Origin: DASSWG01 sp041689995
GTDB taxonomy: Bacteria; Bacteroidota; Bacteroidia; Flavobacteriales; Flavobacteriaceae
DNA: 37,260 nt
Direction: 5' to 3'
NCBI GenBank assembly: GCA_041689995.1
Contig: JBDNFD010000001.1
Coordinates: 1 to 37,260 of the forward strand
The translations under genes were made by a program, and so were the position numbers. Positions 16,233 through 26,458 of this stretch are shown here, one piece after another; the stretch's first letter is position 1, and each line of letters opens with the position of its first letter. The notes below the pieces were generated by a model, which had not been told where the DNA came from, made no database searches, and was given only the letters and a program-made list of their open reading frames with translations.

Positions 16233-16551
16233 AATTTAGTTTTCCTTGTTTAGTATTGATATTTCTCAAATAGGTAGCATTGTCTTCAGCGACTGAAAAA
16301 ACAGATTCTGAACATTTATATTTAAAAGCCTCTCTTGCAAATTTGTCTGCAAAGAACAAGTCGTTAATTTGCTGGCTGTCAATTTTTAATATTTCAGAAA
16401 GTTTTTTGAGTTTAGAAATGCTGAACATTTGTGTTGCATTTTCAATTCGGCAAATGGCACTCGTATTTATGCCGATATAATTGCCGAATTCTGTCTGTGT
16501 CCAATCACGTTTTTCGCGTTCACTTTTTATGAATTGTCCGAAACCTGCCAT
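16219..16551 (-). CDS. XRE-family regulator, candidate R-M controller protein
   Basis: From M at 16551 the protein has 110 residues. Residues 5-58 are a helix-turn-helix of the Cro/C1 type (FIKSEREKRDWTQTEFGNYI and GINTSAICRIENATQMFSI). The remaining residues are of unknown structure. The frame is open to 16590, but an exact -7 element at 16595-16588 would place transcription start near 16582, so the shorter start is preferred. Its end overlaps the methyltransferase start by 14 bases, so the two are translationally coupled. Position and overlap suggest a controller (C-protein-like) that times methylation and cleavage; that role is inferred. A palindrome over its own promoter could be its operator. 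Confidence 0.85.
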   Translation of the reverse strand: MAGFGQFIKSEREKRDWTQTEFGNYIGINTSAICRIENATQMFSISKLKKLSEILKIDSQQINDLFFADKFAREAFKYKCSESVFSVAEDNATYLRNINTKQGKLNFENE

Positions 16552-16586
16552 CTTGTTTAGTTTAAAGTCAATTTGACCCAATTTTA

Positions 16587-16607
16587 GCAAATGTAATTAT
16601 AATTTGC
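16587..16607 (-). promoter_or_regulatory. Promoter with overlapping palindrome for the XRE-methyltransferase-HNH genes
   Basis: On the minus strand TACATTTG (16595-16588) is an exact -7 element. A TTG about 23 bases upstream (GTTGATACAAAATTCG) may serve as the -33 part. The -7 element is embedded in a perfect inverted repeat GCAAAT-N9-ATTTGC. A repressor bound there would block RNA polymerase, as expected for autoregulation by the XRE protein. The direct repeat TTTTGTATCAAC also occurs just upstream at 16611-16622 and 16697-16708. Confidence 0.45.
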
Positions 16608-16924
16608 GAATTTTGTATCAACTTTGAAAATAATTTCTGAAAGTCAGGATTTGTGTGCAAAGACAAAAAACAGCTCTGTATTTTTCTGCAATGGCTTTTT
16701 GTATCAACATAAAACAAATATGCTGTTTCTACATTTGGTTTTTCTGCTGGATTTTTTTGTAGTTCTGATTTTCTTTAACTTACGAAAAACACGATGAAAA
16801 TATGATCCGCTAGCGGTCATAAAACATTGAATCGCAAATTACAGAATAATTTAAAATCTTTATTCCTTCCTGTCGATGGAATTATTTGTACTTTTAGTGG
16901 TTTTAGCAGAAGTATTCGACGCCT
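16608..16924. other. Intergenic right flank of the R-M island
   Basis: There is no supportable gene in these 317 bases. They contain two copies of TTTTGTATCAAC (16611-16622 and 16697-16708). At 16761-16773 is the right copy of AGTTCTGATTTTC, whose twin lies at 12855-12867. The promoter of the DUF4175 gene should lie here; TACTTTTA at about 16890 is a near match to the -7 element. Confidence 0.4.
16761..16773 (+). repeat. Right copy of the 13-bp direct repeat flanking the R-M island
   Basis: AGTTCTGATTTTC is identical and in the same orientation as 12855-12867. Sequence beyond it (AACTTACG) leads into the DUF4175 upstream region. Confidence 0.35.
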
Positions 16925-19900
16925 ATGAATAATTATGAACTTATTTGCGCCAAATTAGAGGCGTTCATCAGGAAATATTATACAAATGAACTCATCAAAG
17001 GGACCATTTTGTTCTTTTCCGTGGGCTTGTTGTATCTGCTTTTACTGGTATCATTGGAATATTTTTTCTGGTTGGGAAAAATTGGCCGCACCATTTTGTT
17101 CTGGTCATTTATAGCCGTGGAAATTGGATTTTTCGTCAAATTTATTCTTATTCCGATTTTTCGGTTGTTCAAGCTTTCAAAGGGAATCAATTTGGAAATG
17201 GCCTCCACAATTATTGGAAACCATTTTCCAGAGGTGAGCGACAAACTGTTGAACGTGCTTCAACTGAAACAACAGGGTGGAAATTCGGAATTGATCCTTG
17301 CGGGAATCGATCAAAAAGCCGCCGAACTGAAGCCTGTTCCTTTTCAGTTTGCCGTTAATTTCAGAGGGAATTTGAAATATTTGAAATTTGCCATTATACC
17401 GATTTTGGTGGTTTTGGCAATTTATATTTCTGGACAAAGTGAACTTTTTTCGAACAGTTATGAGCGCATTGTTCATTATCAAAAAACCTACGAACCGCCG
17501 GCACCATTTAGCTTTTTTGTGGTGAATGACAATCTAAACGCCCGGCAGAACGAATCTTTCACTCTAAAAATCCGTTCCGAAGGCAAAATTGTTCCGGAAG
17601 ATGCTTCCATATATTTCAACGGGGAAACTTATTTTTTGAATGCTGAATCACCTGGGGTTTTTAGTTATGTTTTCGACAAAATGTCGCAGCCGGTGGATTT
17701 TTTCATTAGTGCCAATGAAGTGCGTTCACAAAACTTTACGATCGACGTTCTTCCGGTGCCGATGATCTTGGATTTTGAAATGGAACTGGATTATCCCGCA
17801 TATACCGGAAAAACGAACGAAAAAATTAGTGGAACGGGAAATGCCACCATTCCTGCCGGAACGAATGTTCTCTGGAAATTAAAAACACGTTCCACAAATC
17901 AGGTGACGGTGCGGGTGCGGGATTCCTTGAGGAATTTCGATAAAAATGGAAGCGATTTCTCTCTGAAACAACAAATTTTCCAAAGCACTTCCTACGAGTT
18001 GTCCACGTCGAACAAGTCGATTGCCGATTATGAAAATCTCACGTTCACTTTAAAAGTGATTAAAGACGATTTCCCAAAAATGGAACTTCAAATGAAAATT
18101 GATTCCGTGGATGAACAAACCATGTATTTCCACGGAAGGATTTCCGATGATTATGGGCTTTCGAAATTGGAATTGGTATATTATCCCATAAATAATCCCA
18201 CCGAAAATCACAAAAAGCCCATTGCGATTTCCAATTCGGTTTTTGAAGAATTTTTATATGCCTTTCCCGATACGCTTCAACTTGAAAAAGGAATTGCGTA
18301 TGAATTTTATTTTCAAGTTTTCGATAATGATGGCATTCATGGAGCCAAAAAAACCAAAAGTCGCGTTTTTTCTTTCCGAAAACCCACTGAATCTGAAAGG
18401 GAAAAGCAGTTGTTGCAAAACCAGAAAGAGGCGATGCAGGGAATGAACAAATCGGCAGAAAAACTGGAAGATTTTAAAAAGGAACTTTCGGAATTCAACC
18501 AAATGGAAAAAGAACAGAACCAATGGAGCTACACCGATCGGAAAAAGTTAGAGAATTTTCTGGAACGTCAGGAGCAACAGCGAAAGATGATGATGAATTA
18601 TACCAAGGATCTGAAAAAGAACTTGGAAGAATTTCAACCTAAAAAAGAGGAAAATCCTTACAAAGAAGAACTTCAAAAGCGTCTGGAACAAAATGAAAAG
18701 AAATTGCAAGAGAATGAAGAACTTCTAAAGAAATTGGAAGAATATAGCAAAAAAATCAACCAAGAAGATTTGGGTAAAGAATTGGAGCAGCTTGCCAAGG
18801 AAAACATCAACCAACAAAAGAACTTGGAACAATTATTAGAATTGACAAAGCGTTTTTATGTTGAAGAAAAAACCAAGAAAATAGCGGATGATTTACAGGA
18901 ATTGGCAAGAGAACAAGATTCCCTTTCGCAGAAAGCCGAGGAGAATACTTCCGAAAAACAAGATTCTTTGAATAAAGAATTTCAGGATATTGAAAAGCAG
19001 ATGGAAGATTTGAACAAGGAAAATGAGGGTTTAAAAGAACCTATGGAACTAGGTTTGGACGAGGAGAAGAAAGAAGAAATTTCTGAGGAACAGCAGGAAG
19101 CGAAGGAAAAATTGGAGCAAGCGGAGCAATCGGAAAAGCAAAAAGAGAAAGAACAAAGCAAATCTGATGCGCAAAAAAATCAACAAAAAGCAGCGAAGAA
19201 AATGCAGGAACTTTCTGAGTCCATGCAGCAACAAATGATGATGTCAGCTTCTGAAGGAGTGGAAGAAGATGCCAAAATGCTGCGTCAGATTTTGGATAAT
19301 TTGCTTACTTTTTCCTTTCAACAAGAAGCCTTGATGGCAGATTTTCAGGAAATTCAGGATAATAATCCGATTTATGTTGAAAAACTCAAGCGACAAAATA
19401 TGCTGCGCACGAATTTTGAACATGTGGATGACAGTTTATACGCTTTAGCGCTTCGAAATCCTATGATTTCAGCAAGAATTACCGAGAAATTAACAGATGT
19501 AGCTTTCAATATCGATAAATCCATCGAACGTCTTGCTGAAAACCAAATCCACCAAGGAGTTGGAAGTCAGCAATATACTATAACCGGAGCGAATGATTTG
19601 GCGTTGATGCTTGGCAATGCCTTAAACCAAATGCAGATGCAGATGAAAGGCATGGGACAAGGAAAAAAAGGAAAAAAGGGAAAAGGCCAAGGACAAGGTT
19701 TCCAACTTCCTGATATTATTAAAAAGCAAGGAGAGCTCGGCGAGAAAATGAAACAAGGGATGAAAGGGAAATCGGGCGAAGGAGAAAAAGGTGAATCTGG
19801 GAAAAAGGGTGAATCCAAGGGTGGAAAAAATGGACAGTCAAAATCTGGACAAGGAAAACAAGGTCAAAGTGAAGGAAAGGAGGGAATGGGACAAGAGGGT

Positions 19901-20305
19901 TCAAATGGCGAATTGTATGAAATTTATAAACAACAACAACAACTCCGGGACGCCTTGGAAGATAAAATTCGTGAAGCCGGTTTAGGACCGGATGCCAAAC
20001 GATTGGCCAAAGAAATGGAAGACCTAGAAAATGAATTGTTGCTAAAAGGTTTCAATGAACAAACTTTACAAAAAATATTGGCGCTGCAGCAACAACTGAT
20101 GAAGCTGGAAAACGCGACCTACAAGCAAGGGAAAGACACCAAACGCGAATCTGAAACCAATTTTAAGGAATACCAAAATACCACGGATGCCAACTTATTG
20201 AAGGCCAAAGATTATTTTCAAACCACCGAAATTTTAAATCGACAAAGCTTACCTTTGCGGCAAAATTACAAGGAGTTGGTGGAGGAGTATTTTAGTAAAC
20301 AGTAG
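16925..20305 (+). CDS. DUF4175-type membrane and coiled-coil protein
   Basis: This 1126-residue protein matches the Bacteroidota DUF4175 family, whose role I do not know. Three transmembrane segments lie at about 24-49, 56-82 and 152-170. A large, probably periplasmic part with beta-rich domains follows (about 180-480). Next comes a long highly charged coiled coil rich in Glu, Lys and Gln (about 485-790). Residues about 903-990 are a low-complexity Gly/Lys/Gln region (GQGKKGKKGKGQGQG and later GKSGEGEKGESGKKGESKGG). The last 120 residues return to helical sequence. It is the first gene of a plus-strand run with ybeY and mnmG, an order I recall from other flavobacteria. The R-M island has been placed directly upstream of it. 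A mechanical or envelope-scaffold role is only a guess. Confidence 0.85.
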   Translation: MNNYELICAKLEAFIRKYYTNELIKGTILFFSVGLLYLLLLVSLEYFFWLGKIGRTILFWSFIAVEIGFFVKFILIPIFRLFKLSKGINLEMASTIIGNHFPEVSDKLLNVLQLKQQGGNSELILAGIDQKAAELKPVPFQFAVNFRGNLKYLKFAIIPILVVLAIYISGQSELFSNSYERIVHYQKTYEPPAPFSFFVVNDNLNARQNESFTLKIRSEGKIVPEDASIYFNGETYFLNAESPGVFSYVFDKMSQPVDFFISANEVRSQNFTIDVLPVPMILDFEMELDYPAYTGKTNEKISGTGNATIPAGTNVLWKLKTRSTNQVTVRVRDSLRNFDKNGSDFSLKQQIFQSTSYELSTSNKSIADYENLTFTLKVIKDDFPKMELQMKIDSVDEQTMYFHGRISDDYGLSKLELVYYPINNPTENHKKPIAISNSVFEEFLYAFPDTLQLEKGIAYEFYFQVFDNDGIHGAKKTKSRVFSFRKPTESEREKQLLQNQKEAMQGMNKSAEKLEDFKKELSEFNQMEKEQNQWSYTDRKKLENFLERQEQQRKMMMNYTKDLKKNLEEFQPKKEENPYKEELQKRLEQNEKKLQENEELLKKLEEYSKKINQEDLGKELEQLAKENINQQKNLEQLLELTKRFYVEEKTKKIADDLQELAREQDSLSQKAEENTSEKQDSLNKEFQDIEKQMEDLNKENEGLKEPMELGLDEEKKEEISEEQQEAKEKLEQAEQSEKQKEKEQSKSDAQKNQQKAAKKMQELSESMQQQMMMSASEGVEEDAKMLRQILDNLLTFSFQQEALMADFQEIQDNNPIYVEKLKRQNMLRTNFEHVDDSLYALALRNPMISARITEKLTDVAFNIDKSIERLAENQIHQGVGSQQYTITGANDLALMLGNALNQMQMQMKGMGQGKKGKKGKGQGQGFQLPDIIKKQGELGEKMKQGMKGKSGEGEKGESGKKGESKGGKNGQSKSGQGKQGQSEGKEGMGQEGSNGELYEIYKQQQQLRDALEDKIREAGLGPDAKRLAKEMEDLENELLLKGFNEQTLQKILALQQQLMKLENATYKQGKDTKRESETNFKEYQNTTDANLLKAKDYFQTTEILNRQSLPLRQNYKELVEEYFSKQ

Positions 20306-20345
20306 CGGTGTTCAGTTGGCAGTAGCAGTGAGCGGTAAAGTGGCA
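20306..20345. repeat. Degenerate CAGT-type repeat after the DUF4175 stop
   Basis: Starting at the stop codon are imperfect 6-7 base units: GGTGTTCAGT, TGGCAGT, AGCAGT, GAGCGGT and AAGTGGC. The units resemble those after speB (27312-27357) more than they resemble the other stop-adjacent repeats in the window. Confidence 0.55.
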
Positions 20346-20404
20346 CAAAATATACTTTTAAAAAGACGTAAATTTTAAGATGCATAAATCTGTAACCCAT
20401 AATT

Positions 20405-20824
20405 ATGATTCAGTTTTATTCTGAAAATGATTTTGAGCTTGCCAAGGCTCAGGAAATTCGAAAATGGTTGCAAGCGGTTATTACTTCCGAGGAAAAAACC
20501 TTGGGGGAGATCAGTTATATTTTTTGCAGCGATGAATATTTATTGGGATTAAACCAACAATTTCTTCAACATAACACCTACACGGATATTATCAGTTTCG
20601 ATGATTGTATAGGAAATATGCTTCAGGGTGAAATTTATATCAGCACGGAACGAGTTCAAGAAAATGCCGCGGAATTTGGCATTTCTTTTGAAATAGAGCT
20701 TCGGCGGGTAATGGTTCACGGAATTTTACATTTTTGTGGTTACAAGGATAAAACTTTAGAGGAAGCAGCCGAGATGAGAAGAAAGGAAGACGAAAAATTA
20801 AAAATGTTCCACGTGGAACAATAA
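20405..20824 (+). CDS. ybeY: YbeY endoribonuclease (rRNA maturation factor)
   Basis: The 139-residue protein is a YbeY metalloprotein, involved in 16S rRNA 3' maturation and ribosome quality control. The family signature is HGILHFCGYKDK, with H105 and H109. The third metal ligand, normally His in HGxLHLxGYDH, is D115 here. I recall this Lys-Asp variant (GYKDKT) from other Bacteroidota, so it is probably a lineage feature and not a defect. Upstream, NQQFLQHNTYTDIISFD is the conserved N-terminal motif. The last codons (MFHVEQ) are written by a perfect parS palindrome, so the C-terminus may be shaped by DNA-binding constraint. mnmG starts 11 bases after the stop, suggesting cotranscription. Confidence 0.93.
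   Translation: MIQFYSENDFELAKAQEIRKWLQAVITSEEKTLGEISYIFCSDEYLLGLNQQFLQHNTYTDIISFDDCIGNMLQGEIYISTERVQENAAEFGISFEIELRRVMVHGILHFCGYKDKTLEEAAEMRRKEDEKLKMFHVEQ
20805..20820. promoter_or_regulatory. parS-type centromere site 1, inside the end of ybeY
   Basis: TGTTCCACGTGGAACA is a perfect 16-bp palindrome and matches the broadly conserved parS consensus (TGTTNCACGTGAAACA class) bound by ParB for chromosome segregation. It spans the last codons of ybeY. An identical copy lies 1933 bases to the right. No parA or parB gene is in the window, so binding is inferred from the site alone. Confidence 0.85.
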
Positions 20825-20834
20825 ACAATAGTAT

Positions 20835-22706
<1,872 letters not shown>

Positions 22707-22737
22707 ATTTTAATAATGAATTCATTCCACACAAAGA

Positions 22738-22766
22738 TGTTCCACGTGGAACAAAATCTGTTCCAC
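22738..22766. promoter_or_regulatory. parS-type centromere site 2 plus half-site
   Basis: A second perfect TGTTCCACGTGGAACA stands at 22738-22753, between mnmG and the methyltransferase gene. A half-site, TGTTCCAC, begins at 22759, exactly 21 bases (two helical turns) from the start of the full site. The half-site could support spreading or a second ParB dimer, but this is inference. Confidence 0.85.
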
Positions 22767-22785
22767 CAAATAATTCTTTCAAAAA

Positions 22786-23640
22786 ATGCCAATTGAATTC
22801 AATAATACAAAACCTTATTTAAAGTGTAAAGATCATACTTATTCGGGTGAAACTTTTCAGTTGGTGTACGCTCCTGACTATGATATATTGTTGACTTGCC
22901 CACGTCCTGAACCGGAAGAATTGCCAAAATATTACCAAAGCAAAGATTATATTTCGCACACAGATTCCAAAAAAACATTCATTGATAAAATATATCAACG
23001 GGTGAAATCCTTTATGCTCCAAAAAAAGATGAAGTTGCTGGAGAACTATCACCCACAAAAAGGAAATTTGTTGGACATTGGAACAGGAACCGGGGATTTC
23101 TTAAAAGAAGCAAAAAAAAGAGCTTGGGAAATTTTTGGAACGGAACCAAATGCAGACGCACGAAAAATTGCTCAAATTAAAGGAATAAACCTGCAAATCC
23201 AAACTGCGAAGTTTTCCGAAAGAAAATTCGATGTAATCACGATGTGGCACGTTTTGGAACACGTTCCGGATTTAGAAAAGCAATTGGCAGAATTAGATCG
23301 GCTCTTGAAAAAAGACGGCACCCTTTTCGTGGCCGTTCCAAATTTCAAAAGCTATGACGCCCAATATTATAAAGAATTTTGGGCAGCTTACGACGTGCCT
23401 CGTCATTTGTATCATTTTTCAAAAGAAGGTATCGTTAAACTTTTTGCAAAATCCGGTTTTGAAATCCTACAAACCTTACCTTTAAAATTTGATGCCTATT
23501 ATGTGAGTTTGCTTTCGGAAAAACATAAATCCGGCAGGAATCATTTTTTAAAGGCATTGATTATTGGATTTATTTCAAATTGGAAGGCAAGTTCTTCCAA
23601 AGAGTATTCTTCCCATATTTATATCCTAAAAAGATCTTGA
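22786..23640 (+). CDS. Class I SAM-dependent methyltransferase (UbiG/Methyltransf_23-like)
   Basis: The 284-residue protein has a Rossmann-type methyltransferase core. Motif I is LLDIGTGTGDFLKEA (95-109), an acidic residue ends the next strand (GTEPN), and the post-motif segment is FDVITMWHVLEHVPDLEKQL. GTLFVAVPNF follows as motif III. The first 60 residues include C14 and C38, and their spacing could suit a degenerate zinc-binding start, as seen in methyltransferases that act on sugars or small metabolites. Later residues (RHLYHFSKEGIVKLFAKSGF) are typical of this group. The substrate cannot be read from the sequence. It sits behind mnmG, separated by 79 bases that contain the second parS site. 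No dedicated biosynthetic neighbours are present. Confidence 0.85.
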   Translation: MPIEFNNTKPYLKCKDHTYSGETFQLVYAPDYDILLTCPRPEPEELPKYYQSKDYISHTDSKKTFIDKIYQRVKSFMLQKKMKLLENYHPQKGNLLDIGTGTGDFLKEAKKRAWEIFGTEPNADARKIAQIKGINLQIQTAKFSERKFDVITMWHVLEHVPDLEKQLAELDRLLKKDGTLFVAVPNFKSYDAQYYKEFWAAYDVPRHLYHFSKEGIVKLFAKSGFEILQTLPLKFDAYYVSLLSEKHKSGRNHFLKALIIGFISNWKASSSKEYSSHIYILKRS

Positions 23641-23905
23641 TTCCTGTTTAAATCCTATTTAAAGCTGTTTTCTGTCAAAATTAATACAACAACGTCAGAA
23701 AATTGAAACACCGGTAAAACACCTTAAACAAGCCCAATTACGATGCGTTTCATTTATGAGAACCAACTTTACTATTGATAATATCTATATCTGTTTAAAC
23801 CAAAAAAACACGAACGCCATACTGAAGTTTTCAATCTATCAAACATCTTTTTTTATACCTTGGTGGTTTTTTTACGGTAATTAATCAAAAATTCAAACAA
23901 ATTCA

Positions 23906-25300
23906 ATGAACACGAAATATCTTGACTTAATAAGTCAGACCTATTATTTTCCCCAGGAAGAATTCCAGTTGAAAGGCGACACGCTTGAATTCCATGGAAT
24001 TGATTTAATGGAATTGATTCAACAATATGGTGCACCGCTTAAATTTACTTATTTGCCCAAAATATCCGAAAATATCCAATTGGCCAAAAAGTGGTTTGAG
24101 AAAGCGATGCGCGAAAACAATTATGAAGGGAAATATAGTTATTGCTATTGCACCAAAAGTTCGCATTTTCAACACGTTTTGGAACGTGCCCTTGAAAATA
24201 ATATTCATATTGAAACATCTTCAGCCTTCGACATTGATATCGTGGAAAAACTGAAGAAAAAAGGAAAAATAAAAAATGATACGTTCGTGCTTTGCAATGG
24301 TTTCAAACGAGAACAATACATCACCAATATTGCGCGGCTCATCAATAATGGACATCAAAATTGCATCCCGATTATCGACAATTACGAAGAAATCGATTTG
24401 CTGACAGACATCATCAAAGACGATTTCAAAATTGGAATCCGCATCGCTTCGGAAGAAGAACCGAAATTCGAATTTTATACCTCCCGTTTGGGGATTGGTT
24501 ACCGAAATATTGTTCCTTTTTACGAAGAACAAATAAAAAACAATGATCGGATTGAACTAAAAATGCTCCATTTTTTCATCAATACCGGAATTCGGGACAC
24601 GGTCTATTATTGGAACGAATTATTGAAATGTTTGAAAGTGTATATCCGTCTGAAAAAGATTTGCCCCAGTTTGGACAGTTTGAATATTGGCGGCGGATTT
24701 CCCATAAAAAACTCGTTGGCTTTTGAATATGATTATCAATATATGGCCGATGAAATTATTAATCAAATCACGATTGCTTGTGCCGATGCGGAGGTCCCAG
24801 TACCAAATATTTTCACGGAATTTGGAAGTTTCACGGTGGGCGAAAGCGGAGGTGCCATTTATGAAGTTTTGTACCAAAAACAACAAAACGATCGTGAAAA
24901 ATGGAATATGATCAATTCCTCTTTTATCACGACCCTTCCCGATACTTGGGCCATAAATAAACGCTTTATCATGTTGTCCATAAATCGTTGGAACGATGAA
25001 TATGAGCGGGTTTTGCTGGGCGGACTCACTTGCGATAGCGACGATTATTACAACAGCGAACAGAACATGAACGCGATTTATTTACCGAAATATCGGAAGG
25101 AAAAACCCTTATATATTGGATTTTTCAATACCGGTGCCTATCAGGAAACCATTGGTGGTTTCGGCGGTTTGCAGCACTGCTTGATCCCCAGCCCAAAACA
25201 TATTTTGATTGACCGGGATGATAAAGGAAAGATTTTCACAAAATTGTTCAGCGAACAACAAAAAAGTTCAGATTTATTGAAGATTTTGGGTTATGAATAA
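23906..25300 (+). CDS. speA: Arginine decarboxylase, alanine-racemase-fold type
   Basis: This 464-residue PLP enzyme belongs to the fold III decarboxylases (alanine-racemase fold) and is shorter than the E. coli SpeA. The PLP-binding lysine is K84 in YCYCTKSSHFQHV, where relatives have YAVKAN-like sequence. LNIGGGFPIKNS is the conserved glycine loop that binds the phosphate, and FTEFGSFTVGESGGAIYEVL and GFFNTGAYQETIGGFGG follow in family order. I call it arginine decarboxylase and not diaminopimelate or carboxynorspermidine decarboxylase because an agmatinase gene follows and Bacteroidota enzymes of this type are annotated so. It would turn arginine into agmatine in the cytoplasm. The usual neighbour speB is 1.2 kb away, because a toxin-antitoxin pair lies between. 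Confidence 0.85.
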   Translation: MNTKYLDLISQTYYFPQEEFQLKGDTLEFHGIDLMELIQQYGAPLKFTYLPKISENIQLAKKWFEKAMRENNYEGKYSYCYCTKSSHFQHVLERALENNIHIETSSAFDIDIVEKLKKKGKIKNDTFVLCNGFKREQYITNIARLINNGHQNCIPIIDNYEEIDLLTDIIKDDFKIGIRIASEEEPKFEFYTSRLGIGYRNIVPFYEEQIKNNDRIELKMLHFFINTGIRDTVYYWNELLKCLKVYIRLKKICPSLDSLNIGGGFPIKNSLAFEYDYQYMADEIINQITIACADAEVPVPNIFTEFGSFTVGESGGAIYEVLYQKQQNDREKWNMINSSFITTLPDTWAINKRFIMLSINRWNDEYERVLLGGLTCDSDDYYNSEQNMNAIYLPKYRKEKPLYIGFFNTGAYQETIGGFGGLQHCLIPSPKHILIDRDDKGKIFTKLFSEQQKSSDLLKILGYE

Positions 25301-25387
25301 AATGGTTTTTTGCGAGCAGAAGATTAACATTTATTTGCGACGCTGTTTCGTTTATTTCGTTTAATATTGTTTGAAAGTAATTATACG

Positions 25388-25843
25388 ATGGAAACATTTG
25401 AAAAAATAAATAGACCTTCAAAAGATGAGCAGCAATTAGCTATGGAATCTTATGATGCTCTGACTGCTGCTATCGAACAACTGAAATCTGAAAATCCAGA
25501 GATTGAAATTGAAGAAACTCAGGAAAGAATCAAAATTCCCATGAGCGCTCTAAAATTTTTGGGTGAAATTTTAAAAGCAATGGGGCAAGGAAAGTCTTTT
25601 TCTCTTGTTCCAATTGCGACAGAGGTTACAACTCAAAAAGCAGCAGAGCTTTTGGGATGTTCCAGGCCTCATTTTGTGAAATTACTTGAATTTGGGGAAA
25701 TTGAATATACCAAAGTGGGTAAACACAGAAGGGTTAGATTGGAAGATGTTATGAATTACAAAAGAAAAATGAAGAAAATACAGAAAAAGTATATTCAAGA
25801 TATCATGAAATCTGATGAAGATTTAGGATTATATGATTCATAA
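25388..25843 (+). CDS. Antitoxin with excisionase-type helix-turn-helix
   Basis: From the ATG at 25388 this gene encodes 151 residues; the frame is open to a TTG at 25367, which overlaps a promoter-like TATTGTTTG and is unlikely to be used. Residues 80-125 are an excisionase-family (MerR-like) DNA-binding domain (TTQKAAELLGCSRPHFVKLL, then KVGKHRRVRLEDVMNYK). The N-terminal 75 residues are acidic and helical. The C-terminus is charged and would contact the toxin. It overlaps the PIN-domain gene by 11 bases, the usual sign of a toxin-antitoxin operon, in which the antitoxin also represses the promoter. It splits the speA-speB pair. It could alternatively be just a regulator, but the PIN partner makes antitoxin the best reading. 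Confidence 0.8.
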   Translation: METFEKINRPSKDEQQLAMESYDALTAAIEQLKSENPEIEIEETQERIKIPMSALKFLGEILKAMGQGKSFSLVPIATEVTTQKAAELLGCSRPHFVKLLEFGEIEYTKVGKHRRVRLEDVMNYKRKMKKIQKKYIQDIMKSDEDLGLYDS

Positions 25844-26396
25844 TGTTCGTTTAAAATGTGTCTTGGACACGAATGTGATTTATCCAATTGAAATTAGGGA
25901 TTTACTTTTTTGGTTTGCATATTTTGATTTGTACACGCCCAAGTGGAGCGAGCATATTTTTGATGAATGGAAGGATGTAATGAAACGAAAGGGTATTAGT
26001 GAAAAAGAAGCATTTAAAAGAGTTCAAAAGGCAAACATGGCTTTTCCCGATACTTTGGTAAAGAACTATTCTGGTTTAATAGAAAATTTATCGTTGCCAG
26101 ATATAAAAGATTGTCATGTATTGGCCGCTGCCATAAAAACAAATGCCAATGTAATAGTCACCAACAATATCAAAGATTTCCCTGAAGAATATTTGGCTTC
26201 TTTTGGATTAACTGTAAAAACGGCCGATGGTTTTTTAACGGATATTATCAACTTAAATCCGAAACAAGCTTTAAGAGCATTTAGAAACTTGGTTTTAAAC
26301 AGAAAAAATCCAAATTTGAATGAATTTGAAGTCCTCGATATTTTTAGAAAAAGAGGCTTAAAAGAAACAGCCGATTCTTTACATTCACAACTTTAA
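25833..26396 (+). CDS. PIN-domain toxin (ribonuclease)
   Basis: This 187-residue protein is a PIN-domain nuclease of the PIN_3-like group, which in toxin-antitoxin pairs cut RNA. Acidic residues expected at the metal site are visible: D12 in CVLDTNVIYP, a Glu in HIFDEWKDV, D in SLPDIKDCHVLAAA and D in VTNNIKDFPEEY. The domain covers about 8-135, and a helical C-terminal extension follows (ALRAFRNLVLNRKNPNLNEF). The start overlaps the antitoxin gene by 11 bases; an alternative start is not obvious. All residues needed for activity seem present, so the system may be functional. The RNA target is unknown. Confidence 0.85.
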   Translation: MIHNVRLKCVLDTNVIYPIEIRDLLFWFAYFDLYTPKWSEHIFDEWKDVMKRKGISEKEAFKRVQKANMAFPDTLVKNYSGLIENLSLPDIKDCHVLAAAIKTNANVIVTNNIKDFPEEYLASFGLTVKTADGFLTDIINLNPKQALRAFRNLVLNRKNPNLNEFEVLDIFRKRGLKETADSLHSQL

Positions 26397-26458
26397 ACTG
26401 CAATTATTGTCGAAAAATACAAACAACAAGACTAACCAAAAATTGATTTTTACAAAAG

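Noticed and set aside
19049..19234. Leucine/phenylalanine-rich minus-strand ORF that looks like a membrane protein
   Set aside because: It is the antisense of the Glu/Lys-rich coiled coil of the DUF4175 protein; hydrophobicity here is a composition artefact.
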